Shown: positions 24,416 to 33,815, numbered from the stretch's first letter. The stretch: 34,786 nt of DNA from Halieaceae bacterium UBA5085 (GCA_002414665.1 DIAF01000039.1:1-34786); one strand, 5' to 3'. The notes: generated by a model not told the origin, from the sequence alone. Program-made: numbers and translations.

Positions 24416-25566
24416 ACGGCAACCCCTTTGCGTCGGGCGCGGGGCGCCGGCGTGGACAATTCGTTGCCGATGCGCAGCACCAGCGCAAGCATGCAGCAAC
24501 AGATTATCAGGCTGGTGCCGCCATAGCTGACGAAGGGCAATGTCAGGCCCTTGGTGGGCAAGAGGCCGGCACTCATGCCCATATTCACAAAGGCCTGCCC
24601 GGAAAACACCAGAGCGACCCCGTAGCACACGTAGGCGCCGAAGAGCTGGCCCGCAGCCTCAGCTTGCCGCGCGATCCAAAGAATGCGGGCGATCAGTGCC
24701 GTGAACAGGAGAATGAGGGCGAAGGCGCCCACAAATCCGGTCTCCTCGGCCCAGATGGAAAAAACGAAGTCCGTGTGTGCCTCGGGCAGATAGAACAGCT
24801 TCTGCACGCTGTTGCCCAGACCCACGCCAAGCCACTCCCCACGGCCGAAAGCAATCAGGGACTGGATCAGCTGAAAGCCGCTGCCATAGGGATCTGCCCA
24901 GGGGTCTGTGAACGAGGTGAGCCGCTGCATGCGATACGGCGCGGCAAAGACCAGCGCACCGACGACGATGGGACTGGCGAGGACAATGGTCAGGAAGTGC
25001 GTGACCTTCATCCCGGCGAGGAACAGCATGCCGAACGACGTGGCCACCACGATGACCGTAGCACCGAAATCAGGCTCGGCAAGAAGCAGCAGCGCCACCA
25101 GTGCCAGCACCCCCATGGGCTTGAAGAACCCGCTCCACTGCTCGCGCACCTCCCGCGCCTGGCGCACCAGGTACCCTGCGAGGTACACCACCACAGTGAG
25201 CTTGGCGAACTCGGAGGGTTGAAAGGTGAACGGCCCGAGAGGCAACCAGCGCTGGGCGCCCTTCACTTCCTTGCCGATCCCCGGCAACAGCACCAGCACG
25301 AGAAACCCAAGTCCGACCAGCAGCCACATCCACCCCGTTCTCAGCCAGAAGCTGGAAGGGAAGCGGTACACCACCGCGGCGGTAGCCACGGCAATCACGA
25401 TATAGACCAGGTGACGCCGGGTTAGCTGCCACGCGTCCTGGTAGTGCCAATCCGCGTACTCGACCGAGGCGGAGCCGATGGCCACCAGGCCAACCAGCAG
25501 CAGCGACAGTGCGAGCAGGAACAGCGCGGGATCGATGGCGAAATGCAGGGGCTGTGCCAGTCTCAT
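24412..25566 (-). CDS. ftsW: Septal peptidoglycan glycosyltransferase FtsW (SEDS family)
   Basis: A 384-residue polytopic membrane protein with about ten helices. SEDS proteins polymerise lipid II; FtsW works with the transpeptidase FtsI in septum formation. Visible signatures are RRHLVYIVIAV, the central FKPMGVLALVALLLLAEPD with the conserved catalytic Asp at its end, and the C-terminal GLLPTKGLTLPFVSYGGTSL. The start overlaps the murD stop (ATGA). Location inside the dcw cluster and partnership with ftsI indicate FtsW rather than RodA. Confidence 0.96.
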   Translation of the reverse strand: MRLAQPLHFAIDPALFLLALSLLLVGLVAIGSASVEYADWHYQDAWQLTRRHLVYIVIAVATAAVVYRFPSSFWLRTGWMWLLVGLGFLVLVLLPGIGKEVKGAQRWLPLGPFTFQPSEFAKLTVVVYLAGYLVRQAREVREQWSGFFKPMGVLALVALLLLAEPDFGATVIVVATSFGMLFLAGMKVTHFLTIVLASPIVVGALVFAAPYRMQRLTSFTDPWADPYGSGFQLIQSLIAFGRGEWLGVGLGNSVQKLFYLPEAHTDFVFSIWAEETGFVGAFALILLFTALIARILWIARQAEAAGQLFGAYVCYGVALVFSGQAFVNMGMSAGLLPTKGLTLPFVSYGGTSLIICCCMLALVLRIGNELSTPAPRARRKGVAV

Positions 25567-26936
25567 GCGCCCACTCCTTCGCGCAATGCGGCGACAGCCT
25601 GTACAAAGGCGTCGCCACGCGCCGGGTAGCCGGTGAACATGTCAAAGCTGGCGCAGGCAGGTGAGAGCAACACCACGTCGCCCGCCGCTGCGCTGGCCGC
25701 CGCCCGGCGCACCGCATCGGGCATGTCCACGGCGCGCTGTACAGGCAGCAGATCGCCCACGGCATCAGCTATCTGCCCTGCGGCTTCGCCGATCAGGACC
25801 AGCGCCTTGCCACTGGCTTGCAGCGGCTGGCGCAAAGGGCGGAAATCCTGGCCCTTGCCGATACCGCCGGCAATCAGAATTACATTGCGGCCGGCACCAA
25901 AGCCACTGAGGGCGGCCCGCGTGGCTCCCACATTAGTGCCCTTGGAGTCGTTGACAAAGCGCACGCCGCCGTGCTCTGCAACCAGCTGACAACGATGCGG
26001 CAGGCCGGAAAACGAGCGCGCAGCGGCTTGCATCGCCGCCATGGGCAACCCCGCAGCGTGCCCCAGAGCCAGCGCCGCCAGCACATTGCCGACATTGTGC
26101 CGCCCCTGAATGCCGAGCTCCTCCACGGCCAGCAAGGCATCGAAGCCCAGGCAGAGCCACTCCTGACCGTCGATCTCACGCAGGCCGAAGCCATGGAGCT
26201 CGGGCTCCTTCAGGCGCCAGCTGGTTATGGCGGTTTCCGCACCGACCAGCGGCAGAGTCAGCGGATCATCGCGATTGACCACGGCGTGGGCGCAGCCGCG
26301 AAAAATACGGTGTTTGGCCTGGTGGTACTGCTGCAAACTGCCGTGCCGGTCCAGATGATCTGCGGACACATTCAGCACAGTCGCAACTGTAAGGCCGAGG
26401 CTGGCAGCGCGCTCAAGCTGAAAGCTGGAGAGTTCCAACACATACAGTTCGCGCTCGGGTGCCAGCAGATCGAGCGCCGGTACACCGAGATTACCGCCCA
26501 CGCCGACATTGAGGCCAGCCGCTGCAGCCATTTCGCCGAGCAGCGCAGTCACCGTGGACTTGGCGTTGGAGCCCGTGATACCCACCACCGGCGCGCCTGC
26601 GGCGCCCATGAACAGGTCGATATCACCACACACCGTGGCGCCCGCCGCCAGTGCCCGCTCGACTATCGGGTGATCCAGAGCGATGCCCGGGCTGACCACC
26701 CAGTTACCGCCCTGCTCGATGACGGCATCAGGTATGGCGCCGGCAAACACCGGTACATCCGGCATCTCGCGCTGTAGCATGGCCAGCTCAGGGGGCTGCT
26801 CACGGGTGTCGATCACCACGAAACGACGGCCGCTGCGATACAGGAAACGTGCGCAGGACAAGCCGGTCGCGCCGAGGCCGAACACCACCTCGTCGCCGCT
26901 GCTTGCTATGAGACCCTGTACCATTGACTCAGCCAC
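25563..26936 (-). CDS. murD: UDP-MurNAc-L-alanine--D-glutamate ligase
   Basis: A 457-residue Mur ligase adding D-Glu. The Rossmann-like start EVVFGLGATGLSCARFL is MurD-typical. The ATP loop is GSNAKST (122-128), with Ala where E. coli has Gly. NVSADHLDRHGS and the C-terminal LLSPACASFDMFTGYPARGD, which binds D-Glu, are present. The start is GTG 26936 with AGG 6 nt upstream, 7 nt after the mraY stop; ATG 26924 would remove four residues and is possible. Confidence 0.96.
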   Translation of the reverse strand: MAESMVQGLIASSGDEVVFGLGATGLSCARFLYRSGRRFVVIDTREQPPELAMLQREMPDVPVFAGAIPDAVIEQGGNWVVSPGIALDHPIVERALAAGATVCGDIDLFMGAAGAPVVGITGSNAKSTVTALLGEMAAAAGLNVGVGGNLGVPALDLLAPERELYVLELSSFQLERAASLGLTVATVLNVSADHLDRHGSLQQYHQAKHRIFRGCAHAVVNRDDPLTLPLVGAETAITSWRLKEPELHGFGLREIDGQEWLCLGFDALLAVEELGIQGRHNVGNVLAALALGHAAGLPMAAMQAAARSFSGLPHRCQLVAEHGGVRFVNDSKGTNVGATRAALSGFGAGRNVILIAGGIGKGQDFRPLRQPLQASGKALVLIGEAAGQIADAVGDLLPVQRAVDMPDAVRRAAASAAAGDVVLLSPACASFDMFTGYPARGDAFVQAVAALREGVGA

Positions 26937-26943
26937 TCCCCGC

Positions 26944-28026
26944 CTAACGCAGTTTCAACGTGGCCAGCCCGAACAGGACCAGCATGACGGTGATAATCCA
27001 GAAGCGCACGATGACGCGCGGCTCGGGCCAACCCTTCAATTCGAAGTGATGGTGAATCGGGGCCATGCGGAAAATCCGCCGCCCGGTCAGCTTGAAAGAC
27101 GCCACCTGCAGGATCACCGAGACGGTTTCCAGCACGAAAATGCCGCCCATGATGAAGAATACGATTTCGTGCCGGGTAATCACGGCCACTGTGCCCAGCG
27201 CCGCGCCGAGGGCCAAGGCACCCACATCGCCCATGAACACCTGCGCTGGATAGGTGTTGAACCAGAGAAAACCCAGGCCGGCTCCGGCAATTGTGCCGCA
27301 GAACACGGCGAGCTCACCGCTTCCCGCCACGTAGGGAATGTGCAGGTAATCGGCAAAATTCACGTTACCCGTGAGGTAGGCAATGATGCCGAGCGCAGAG
27401 CCGACCATGACCGTCGGCAGTATCGCCAACCCATCCAGCCCGTCAGTCAGGTTGACCGCGTTGCTGGCACCGACAATCACAAAGTAGGCCAGAAGAATAA
27501 ACAGCGGCCCCATGCCCCAGGCGAAATCCTTGAAAAACGGGATGTAGAGCTCGGTGGTGACCGGAGTATCAAAGGCGAGGTAGAGGTAGAGCGCCGCGGC
27601 GAGTCCTGCCAGCGACTGCCAGAAGTATTTCCAGCGTGCTGGCAGGCCGCGCGAATCCCGCTCTACCACTTTGCGGTAGTCGTCCACCCAACCGACCGCA
27701 CCGAATACTGCCGTCACACCCAGTGCCACCCAGATGTAGGGATTGCGCAAGTCTGCCCACAGCAGACTGCTGATACCGATGGCGACGAGGATCAGCGCGC
27801 CGCCCATGGTCGGCGTACCGGATTTGCTGAGGTGCGACTGTGGCCCGTCACTGCGCACGGATTGCCCCACCTGGTAAAGGTTCAGGCGGCGGATCATCGC
27901 CGGGCCGACCAGCAGCGAGATCGCCAGGGCAGTACCGGCCGCCAGTATGCTGCGCAGCGTGAGGTACTGGAACACCTGGAAGCCGCCGGCGAAGTGGGTC
28001 AGATATTCTGCCAGAAATAACAGCAT
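26944..28026 (-). CDS. mraY: Phospho-MurNAc-pentapeptide transferase (lipid I synthase)
   Basis: A 360-residue polytopic enzyme, exactly the E. coli length, that moves phospho-MurNAc-pentapeptide from UMP to undecaprenyl phosphate. Markers: D115-D116 in WVDDYRKV, NAVNLTDGLDGLA with the catalytic Asp region, FMGDVGALALG, and the HHHFELKGWPEPRV loop. I chose ATG 28026 (MLLFLAEYLTHFAGGFQVF), one base after the murF stop; the open frame extends upstream but those residues are murF in another frame. Confidence 0.98.
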   Translation of the reverse strand: MLLFLAEYLTHFAGGFQVFQYLTLRSILAAGTALAISLLVGPAMIRRLNLYQVGQSVRSDGPQSHLSKSGTPTMGGALILVAIGISSLLWADLRNPYIWVALGVTAVFGAVGWVDDYRKVVERDSRGLPARWKYFWQSLAGLAAALYLYLAFDTPVTTELYIPFFKDFAWGMGPLFILLAYFVIVGASNAVNLTDGLDGLAILPTVMVGSALGIIAYLTGNVNFADYLHIPYVAGSGELAVFCGTIAGAGLGFLWFNTYPAQVFMGDVGALALGAALGTVAVITRHEIVFFIMGGIFVLETVSVILQVASFKLTGRRIFRMAPIHHHFELKGWPEPRVIVRFWIITVMLVLFGLATLKLR

Positions 28027-28027
28027 G

Positions 28028-29377
28028 TCAGTTCCCCGTCTCGCGCAAGGTAGCCAGCAGGCGCTCCATGGCAACGCCACGGGAACCCTTGATCAGTACT
28101 GTATCGTCCGCCCCCAGATCTGCGCGCAGCGCCACGGAAGCCGCCTCGCAGTCGGCAAACCATTCGCCGCCCAGCTGCTCCACGGCGCCCAGCAGCGCCG
28201 GACCGACGGCGACCAGACGGTCGATACCCCGTTCCCGCGCATAGGCCCAGACCTCGCGGTGAAGCTGCTCACTGCCCTCCCCCAACTCGAGCATCGCACC
28301 CAGCACCAGCGTGCGCCTTCCAGGGCAGGCCGCCAGCACGTCGATGGCAGCGCGCACCGAGCCGGGATTCGCGTTGTAGCTGTCGTCGATGAGCACGGAG
28401 CCCCCAAGGCCGGGGACTCGCGCTCCGCGGCCCTGGACCGGGGCAACGCCGGCGAGACCCGCGGTGATATCCGCCAGACTGAGCTCACAGGCGAGGCCGA
28501 CCGCGATGGCTGCGAGTGCGTTGGATACGTTGTGTCGACCCGGCAGCTGCAGGCGCACCGGAGCTTCTCCGGCGGGCGTGCTGGCAACGAACGTCACCCC
28601 CTGGGCCCCACGCGACTGTATGCTGTGGGCACTGATTGCTGCGGCCTGTTCGAGACCGTAGTCCAGCACCGTGGACCCCGCGGCACGCGCACGCCAGCGC
28701 GCTGCCCAGGGCTGGTCGGCATTGACGATCGCAATACCCGCACCCTCCAGCCCGGCGTAAATTTCACCCTTTGCCGACGCAACGCCTTCCAGACTGCCAA
28801 AGCCCTCAAGATGCGCCGGCATGGCATTGAGCAGGACAGCAATGTTCGGGCGCGCCAACTCGCACAGCCAGGCCACATCGCCCTGCCGGCAGGCGCCCAT
28901 CTCAATCACCGCAAACGCATGCTCTGGCGCGAGCTGCAAGAGGGTCAGCGGCACACCGATTTCGTTGTTCAGATTGCCTTGGGTCGCCAGAACCGGACCG
29001 CGACGGGACAACACGGCGGCAATCAGGTTCTTCGCCGTGGTTTTGCCGGCGCTGCCGGTAATGGCGACCAGCGGGGCGGAGAAGAGTGAACGGTTGAAGG
29101 CGCCCAGCTGCCCCAGCGCGCGCTGCGTGTCAGCCACCTGGAGCAGTGCCAGCGGTGAGTCGACATCGCGGCTGACCACCGCTGCAACCGCACCGGCTTC
29201 CGCGACAGCCTGCAGAAAGTCGTGACCATCAAAACGTTCGCCCTGCAACGCCACGAACAGGTCTCCGGGCGCCACGCTGCGACTGTCGGTGGTGACACCG
29301 GTAATGCCCAGGTCAGCGCCACGCAAGCGCGCCTGCAGAGGAGCACTCAATTCGCTGAGGCGGAAGTTGCGCATCAT
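28028..29377 (-). CDS. murF: UDP-MurNAc-tripeptide--D-Ala-D-Ala ligase
   Basis: A 449-residue Mur ligase that attaches D-Ala-D-Ala (made by Ddl) to complete the cytosolic pentapeptide. The N-terminal substrate domain includes GVTTDSRSVAPGDLFVAL. The P-loop is GSAGKTT (108-114), followed by NLNNEIGVPLTLL, which is characteristic of MurF, and a C-terminal domain with IDDSYNANPGSV. The start overlaps the murE stop (ATGA). Confidence 0.97.
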   Translation of the reverse strand: MMRNFRLSELSAPLQARLRGADLGITGVTTDSRSVAPGDLFVALQGERFDGHDFLQAVAEAGAVAAVVSRDVDSPLALLQVADTQRALGQLGAFNRSLFSAPLVAITGSAGKTTAKNLIAAVLSRRGPVLATQGNLNNEIGVPLTLLQLAPEHAFAVIEMGACRQGDVAWLCELARPNIAVLLNAMPAHLEGFGSLEGVASAKGEIYAGLEGAGIAIVNADQPWAARWRARAAGSTVLDYGLEQAAAISAHSIQSRGAQGVTFVASTPAGEAPVRLQLPGRHNVSNALAAIAVGLACELSLADITAGLAGVAPVQGRGARVPGLGGSVLIDDSYNANPGSVRAAIDVLAACPGRRTLVLGAMLELGEGSEQLHREVWAYARERGIDRLVAVGPALLGAVEQLGGEWFADCEAASVALRADLGADDTVLIKGSRGVAMERLLATLRETGN

Positions 29378-30858
29378 GACGCCGCCCTCTGCTGCAGGGC
29401 CCGGGCTGCGCTGTCGACATCGCTGAAGACGACACGCTCATGGCCGATAATCTGGTAGGTTTCGTGACCCTTGCCGGCGATCAAAACGCAATCGCCAGGC
29501 TGCGCCTCGCGAATCGCCAGGGCAATCGCCGCGCCGCGGTCGACCTCCACCTGCACACTGCCCTGACAGCCCCGCTGAATCTCGTCCAGGATCGCCCGGG
29601 GGTCCTCGCTGCGCGGGTTGTCCGACGTCAGCACCACCTGGTCCGCCGCCGTACTCGCCACCCGACCCATCACGGCACGTTTACCGGGATCGCGGTCTCC
29701 GCCGCAGCCGAACACCACAATCAGGCGGCCCTCAACCTGTGGCCGCAAGGCCTCGAGGGCCTTTTCCAGCGCATCGGGCGTGTGGGCGTAATCAACGATG
29801 ACCTGCAGGCCCAGGGTGTTGGGCACGCTCTGCATGCGTCCAGGCACAGAATGCAGACGCGCTGCTGCACGCAGCACCGCCGGGAACTCACCACCGAGCA
29901 GGACCGCACAGCTGATCGCCGCCAGCGCGTTGGAGAGGTTGAAGGCCCCCGGCAATGGCAGTTCCAGCTCGCCCCTGCCCCAGGGTGTTTGCAGCTGCGC
30001 GCGCACACCGCCCGGGAAATGAACTGCCTCCCGGGCGCTGACATCTGCTGGCCCGCCACTACTGGAGAAGGTAAGCGCCTCGACACCCGCGGGCAGCGCC
30101 GCCAGCATCTGCGCGCTGAATGGATCGTCAGCATTGATCACCGCAAAGCGCAGGCCCGCCTGGCAGAACAGACGCTGCTTGCTGCGCGCGTAAGCCTGCA
30201 TGCTGCCATGGTAGTCAAGATGATCACGTGAGAGGTTGGTAAACACGGCGACATCAAAGCGCGTGCCCTGCACCCTGCCCTGATCCAGCGCGTGGGACGA
30301 CACCTCCATGCACACTGCATCCACACCCTCGGCGCGCCAGACCGCCAGCTGTTGCTGCAGCGACACCGCATCCGGCGTGGTGTTGAACGCTTCCGCGGCA
30401 CTGTCGTCGAGCACCGCTCCCAGCGTACCAATGACGCCACAGCGGTAGCCTGCGGCGCGCAGCAGTTGCGCCACCAGTCGGCTGGTGGTGGTTTTGCCAT
30501 TGGTGCCGGTGACGCCCACCATCGTCATCCCGTCGCTGGGATCGCCATAAAAGCGCGCGGCAATCTCGCCCACTGACTGTGCCAACTCCGCCTGCTCCAG
30601 CAGGGGCACGTGCAGGGCGTCCACAAAACCGGCAACCGGCGGCTCCGCCAGCACGGCAACCGCGCCCCGGGCGACAGCCTGCTCGATGAACTGGCGGCCA
30701 TCGTGCGCCGCTCCGGGCAGGGCGAGAAACAGGTCGCCCGCAGCCACGCGCCGACTGTCGAGCTGCACGCCAGTGACCTGAACATCAGCCCAGGCTGCGG
30801 CCCTTGCGCCGAGCAGCTCAGGCAACGATACCGCGATTTGTGGCACAGCCAGGCTCAT
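29374..30858 (-). CDS. murE: UDP-MurNAc-L-Ala-D-Glu--meso-diaminopimelate ligase
   Basis: A 494-residue Mur ligase adding the third residue of the stem peptide. The P-loop is GTNGKTT (118-124), NLSRDHLDYHGSM is present, and the specificity motif DNPR (413-416) is followed by SEDP. DNPR marks the meso-diaminopimelate enzymes of Gram-negatives; lysine-adding enzymes carry a different motif here. Near the C-terminus, AGKGHETYQ is typical. The start overlaps the ftsI stop (ATGA). Confidence 0.97.
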   Translation of the reverse strand: MSLAVPQIAVSLPELLGARAAAWADVQVTGVQLDSRRVAAGDLFLALPGAAHDGRQFIEQAVARGAVAVLAEPPVAGFVDALHVPLLEQAELAQSVGEIAARFYGDPSDGMTMVGVTGTNGKTTTSRLVAQLLRAAGYRCGVIGTLGAVLDDSAAEAFNTTPDAVSLQQQLAVWRAEGVDAVCMEVSSHALDQGRVQGTRFDVAVFTNLSRDHLDYHGSMQAYARSKQRLFCQAGLRFAVINADDPFSAQMLAALPAGVEALTFSSSGGPADVSAREAVHFPGGVRAQLQTPWGRGELELPLPGAFNLSNALAAISCAVLLGGEFPAVLRAAARLHSVPGRMQSVPNTLGLQVIVDYAHTPDALEKALEALRPQVEGRLIVVFGCGGDRDPGKRAVMGRVASTAADQVVLTSDNPRSEDPRAILDEIQRGCQGSVQVEVDRGAAIALAIREAQPGDCVLIAGKGHETYQIIGHERVVFSDVDSAARALQQRAAS

Positions 30859-32582
30859 CCCGACACCCCCGGGCTGTGTGCCGCGACAGCCAGCACCGCT
30901 TCACTGTCATCCGGCGGCAGATTGAGCAGACGCAGGGTACCCTGCGCGACCCGCGCAAAAACCGGGGCCGCCGCGGCGCCACCGCCATAGGCCTCACCTT
31001 GCGGTTCGTTGATCACCACCACGGTGACGAAACGGGGATCCGCGGTCGGCGCTATGCCGGCAAAAAAGGCAATGTACTTGTTATCCTGATAGCCACCGGG
31101 ACCGACCTTGTGCACTGTGCCGGTCTTGCCGCCAACCGCATACCCCGGCACCCGAGCGCGCCGCGCGGTGCCGTGTTCTTCCGTTACCCGTTGCAGAACC
31201 GCGAGCACCTCGCGAGCGATATCCGCGCCCACTACCCGGGTTCCCGCAGGCTCGCGCTCGTCGACAGCAAGCAACGATACGGGCGGCATAACACCGTCAT
31301 TGGCGAAGGCGGTATAGGCGTGCGCCAGCTGCAGAGGGGTGGCTGTCAGCCCGTAACCGAATGCCAGCGTGACTTTCTCAATATCACTCCAGCGGCTGCG
31401 GTTGGGCAGCTGACCGGCACTCTCGCCGGGGAAACCGGTGCCCAGCGCCGCACCGAAACCGAAGCGACGAAATACATCCCGAATCGGCTCGTGACCGATA
31501 TCCAGCGCGATCTTGGTCACGCCCACCTGACTGGACTTTTCGATAATCCGCGAGACCGATATCTCACCGTAGTTGCGCGGATCAGGCAGTGTCTTGCGAC
31601 CCACGCGAATGCGTCCCGGTGAGGTATCAATCATGGTCTCGCTTGAATAACGACCGCTTTCCAGAGCCGCTACCAAGGTGAAGGTTTTCATGGTCGAGCC
31701 GGGCTCGAACATATCAGTGACGGCCCGATTGCGGGTCTGGTCGGGGCTGATACCGCGGCGACCATTGGGGTTGTAGACCGGGTGATTCACCATCGCCAGC
31801 ACCTCACCGGTACGGCTGTCGAGGGTCACAATGCTGCCGGAGCTGGCGCCGGTCACCGCCATGGCGCGCTGCAGCTCCTGGTGATGCAAGTATTGGAGGC
31901 GCAGGTCGATACTCAGCCGCAGGTCCTTGCCGGACCGCGCCGGTTCCAGTACACCGATGTCGCGCACAACATCGCCGCGCAAATCCTTGATGTACTGCTT
32001 CTTGCCCGGAGTGCCCTTGAGCCAGTCGTCGTAGGCCAGCTCCAGCCCGGCGATACCGCGTCCGTCCAGATTGGTGAACCCCACCAGATGACCCGCCACC
32101 TCACCGGCCGGATAGTAGCGCTGGTATTCACGCCGCCCCGACACGCCGGGCAGCTTCAGCGCCAGCACTTCGCGTGCTTCGGCTGGCACCATATGCCGCC
32201 GCAGGTACATGAACGACCGGCCGGCAAAGCGTTCAAGGCGCGCCTGCAGATCGGGCAGCGGCATATCCAGCGCTGTGGCCAGCGGCGATAGATCCTCGAC
32301 AGCAGCCAGCAGGCGGGGGTCCGCAACGAGGGAAATGACCGGCGTGCTGACCGCAAGCGGCTCGCCGCGACGGTCCGAAATAACACCGCGGTAGGCGGGA
32401 ATTTCGGCGTTGCGCATGGAACGGCTTTCGCCCTGGTCCTGCAGGAAGCTGCGCCCGTGCTCGATATCCAGTACCTGCAGTGACAGCACCCTTCCCACCA
32501 GCAGCGCCAGCATCGCCAACAGTGCAATCGCGACCAGGTAAAAGCGCCAAGGCGCGACAGCGGGCGCGCGGGACCGGGTCAT
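30855..32582 (-). CDS. ftsI: Septal peptidoglycan transpeptidase FtsI (PBP3)
   Basis: A 575-residue class B penicillin-binding protein that cross-links septal peptidoglycan with FtsW. One membrane helix (about 13-33) precedes the PBP-dimer pedestal domain (about 60-210) and the transpeptidase domain (about 245-545). The active-site Ser is S296 in STMK (296-299), and KTGT is at 486-489. The second motif reads SSQ (350-352) instead of the usual SxN of FtsI. The frame is intact, and length matches E. coli (588) and P. aeruginosa (579). The start overlaps the ftsL stop (ATGA). Target of beta-lactams such as aztreonam in relatives. Confidence 0.97.
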   Translation of the reverse strand: MTRSRAPAVAPWRFYLVAIALLAMLALLVGRVLSLQVLDIEHGRSFLQDQGESRSMRNAEIPAYRGVISDRRGEPLAVSTPVISLVADPRLLAAVEDLSPLATALDMPLPDLQARLERFAGRSFMYLRRHMVPAEAREVLALKLPGVSGRREYQRYYPAGEVAGHLVGFTNLDGRGIAGLELAYDDWLKGTPGKKQYIKDLRGDVVRDIGVLEPARSGKDLRLSIDLRLQYLHHQELQRAMAVTGASSGSIVTLDSRTGEVLAMVNHPVYNPNGRRGISPDQTRNRAVTDMFEPGSTMKTFTLVAALESGRYSSETMIDTSPGRIRVGRKTLPDPRNYGEISVSRIIEKSSQVGVTKIALDIGHEPIRDVFRRFGFGAALGTGFPGESAGQLPNRSRWSDIEKVTLAFGYGLTATPLQLAHAYTAFANDGVMPPVSLLAVDEREPAGTRVVGADIAREVLAVLQRVTEEHGTARRARVPGYAVGGKTGTVHKVGPGGYQDNKYIAFFAGIAPTADPRFVTVVVINEPQGEAYGGGAAAAPVFARVAQGTLRLLNLPPDDSEAVLAVAAHSPGVSG

Positions 32583-32896
32583 GGACGCACCACCTTGAGG
32601 CCTTCCAGCTCGGGCGCCTGCATATTCAGTTCACGGGTGGCGACACGCTCGACGCGGTAATGGGACGCCCACGTGCTCTGCTCCAGCAACAGGCGACCGT
32701 AGTCCTCCTGCAGGTACCACTGGTCCGCCTCCAGCTGCTGCAACACGGCATACAGCCGACGGCAGTCATGGGAACTGTGGATAACACCAAAAGCCGAGCC
32801 CAGCACCAGCGCCAGCAGAGCGCAAAACAGCGCGAGGGATTGCAGGCTGATACTGCGCTCAGGGGCGGCAACTGCAGATGTCGTGCGGGCCGCCAT
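32579..32896 (-). CDS. ftsL: Cell division protein FtsL
   Basis: A 105-residue bitopic protein: short cytoplasmic N-terminus, membrane helix about 18-40, then a periplasmic coiled coil (about 45-80) of the FtsL leucine-zipper type ending TRELNMQAPELEGLKVV. It forms the FtsQLB complex that activates FtsWI. The start is ATG 32896, two bases after the rsmH stop region; the open frame extends upstream but that portion lies inside rsmH. The sequence is weakly conserved as usual for FtsL, so the name rests mainly on topology and position between rsmH and ftsI. Confidence 0.92.
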   Translation of the reverse strand: MAARTTSAVAAPERSISLQSLALFCALLALVLGSAFGVIHSSHDCRRLYAVLQQLEADQWYLQEDYGRLLLEQSTWASHYRVERVATRELNMQAPELEGLKVVRP

Positions 32897-32897
32897 A

Positions 32898-33815
32898 TCA
32901 GCTGATCTTCTCGGCAACACGCATGATGGCACTGCGCGCTCTGGGGTTGGCGGCGACTTCATCAGCGCTTGCCCGCAGGGATTTGCCCACCAGGCGCATC
33001 TGCCGGTTAAGCGCGCTGTCGCGTACCGGTACACCTGCCGGCAAGGCGTCGCCGCGCGCCATATCGCGCATGTAGCGCTTCACCAACCTGTCTTCCAGTG
33101 AGTGGAAACTGATGACCACCAGGCGGCCGCCCACTTTGAGCAGGCCCAGTGTCGCGGCCAGCAGTGCCGCCAGATCATCCAGCTCGCGGTTGATGAAGAT
33201 GCGAATCCCCTGGAACGCGCGCGTCGCCGGATGCTTGTGCTTCTCCCAGCGCGGATTGGCCTCACTGACGATTTTGGCCAGCCTGCCGGTGGTAACGATG
33301 GGCGCCTCCGCACGGGCGGAGACAATGGCCCCCGCAATACGACGCGCAAAACGTTCTTCGCCGTATTCTTTCAGCACCGTGGCGATATCCTGCTCCGTGG
33401 CGCGCGCCAGCCACTGGGCCGCCGTCTCGCCGCTGCTGGTGTCCATACGCATGTCCAGCGGGCCATCGTGCTGAAAACTGAAACCGCGCTCGCTGTCGTC
33501 CAGCTGCGGACTGGAAACACCCAGATCGAGCAGGATGCCGTCCAGGCCGCTGATACCGCGAGCGGCCAGCTCCGTGGGCAACTCAGCAAAGGAACCGTGG
33601 AAAAAACTGAAACGGGTATCGGTAGCGCTCAGCTGGGCGGCAACGGCGGCCGCCGCAGGGTCCTTGTCCACCCCCAACAGATGACCGCCGGCAGACAGCC
33701 GCTGCAGGACAGCCCGGCTGTGGCCGCCGCGCCCGAAGGTGCCATCGACGTAGGTACCATCGCTTGTCGTCACCAGAGCTTCCACCGCCTCTCGCAACAA
33801 AACTGTCTGATGCAT
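32898..33815 (-). CDS. rsmH: 16S rRNA (cytosine1402-N4)-methyltransferase RsmH (MraW)
   Basis: A 305-residue SAM-dependent methyltransferase acting on C1402 in the ribosomal decoding centre. Family marks: VDGTFGRGGHSRAVL (SAM loop), LLDLGVSSPQLDDSERGFSF, PLDMRMD and the C-terminal VISFHSLEDRLVKRYM. I prefer ATG 33815 (MHQTVLLREAV), which has AGGTGAG 4 nt upstream. GTG 33824 directly abuts the mraZ stop, has no ribosome-binding site, and would add three residues. Second gene of the dcw transcript. Confidence 0.97.
   Translation of the reverse strand: MHQTVLLREAVEALVTTSDGTYVDGTFGRGGHSRAVLQRLSAGGHLLGVDKDPAAAAVAAQLSATDTRFSFFHGSFAELPTELAARGISGLDGILLDLGVSSPQLDDSERGFSFQHDGPLDMRMDTSSGETAAQWLARATEQDIATVLKEYGEERFARRIAGAIVSARAEAPIVTTGRLAKIVSEANPRWEKHKHPATRAFQGIRIFINRELDDLAALLAATLGLLKVGGRLVVISFHSLEDRLVKRYMRDMARGDALPAGVPVRDSALNRQMRLVGKSLRASADEVAANPRARSAIMRVAEKIS

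Noticed and set aside
23698..25425. Open frame of 575 codons on the plus strand opposite murG and ftsW
   Set aside because: Shadow of conserved genes; low-complexity Ala/Pro/Arg and Gln/His content and no ribosome-binding site or recognisable motif.
26683..28020. Open frame of 445 codons on the plus strand opposite murD and mraY
   Set aside because: Complement of two certain genes; no protein family features.
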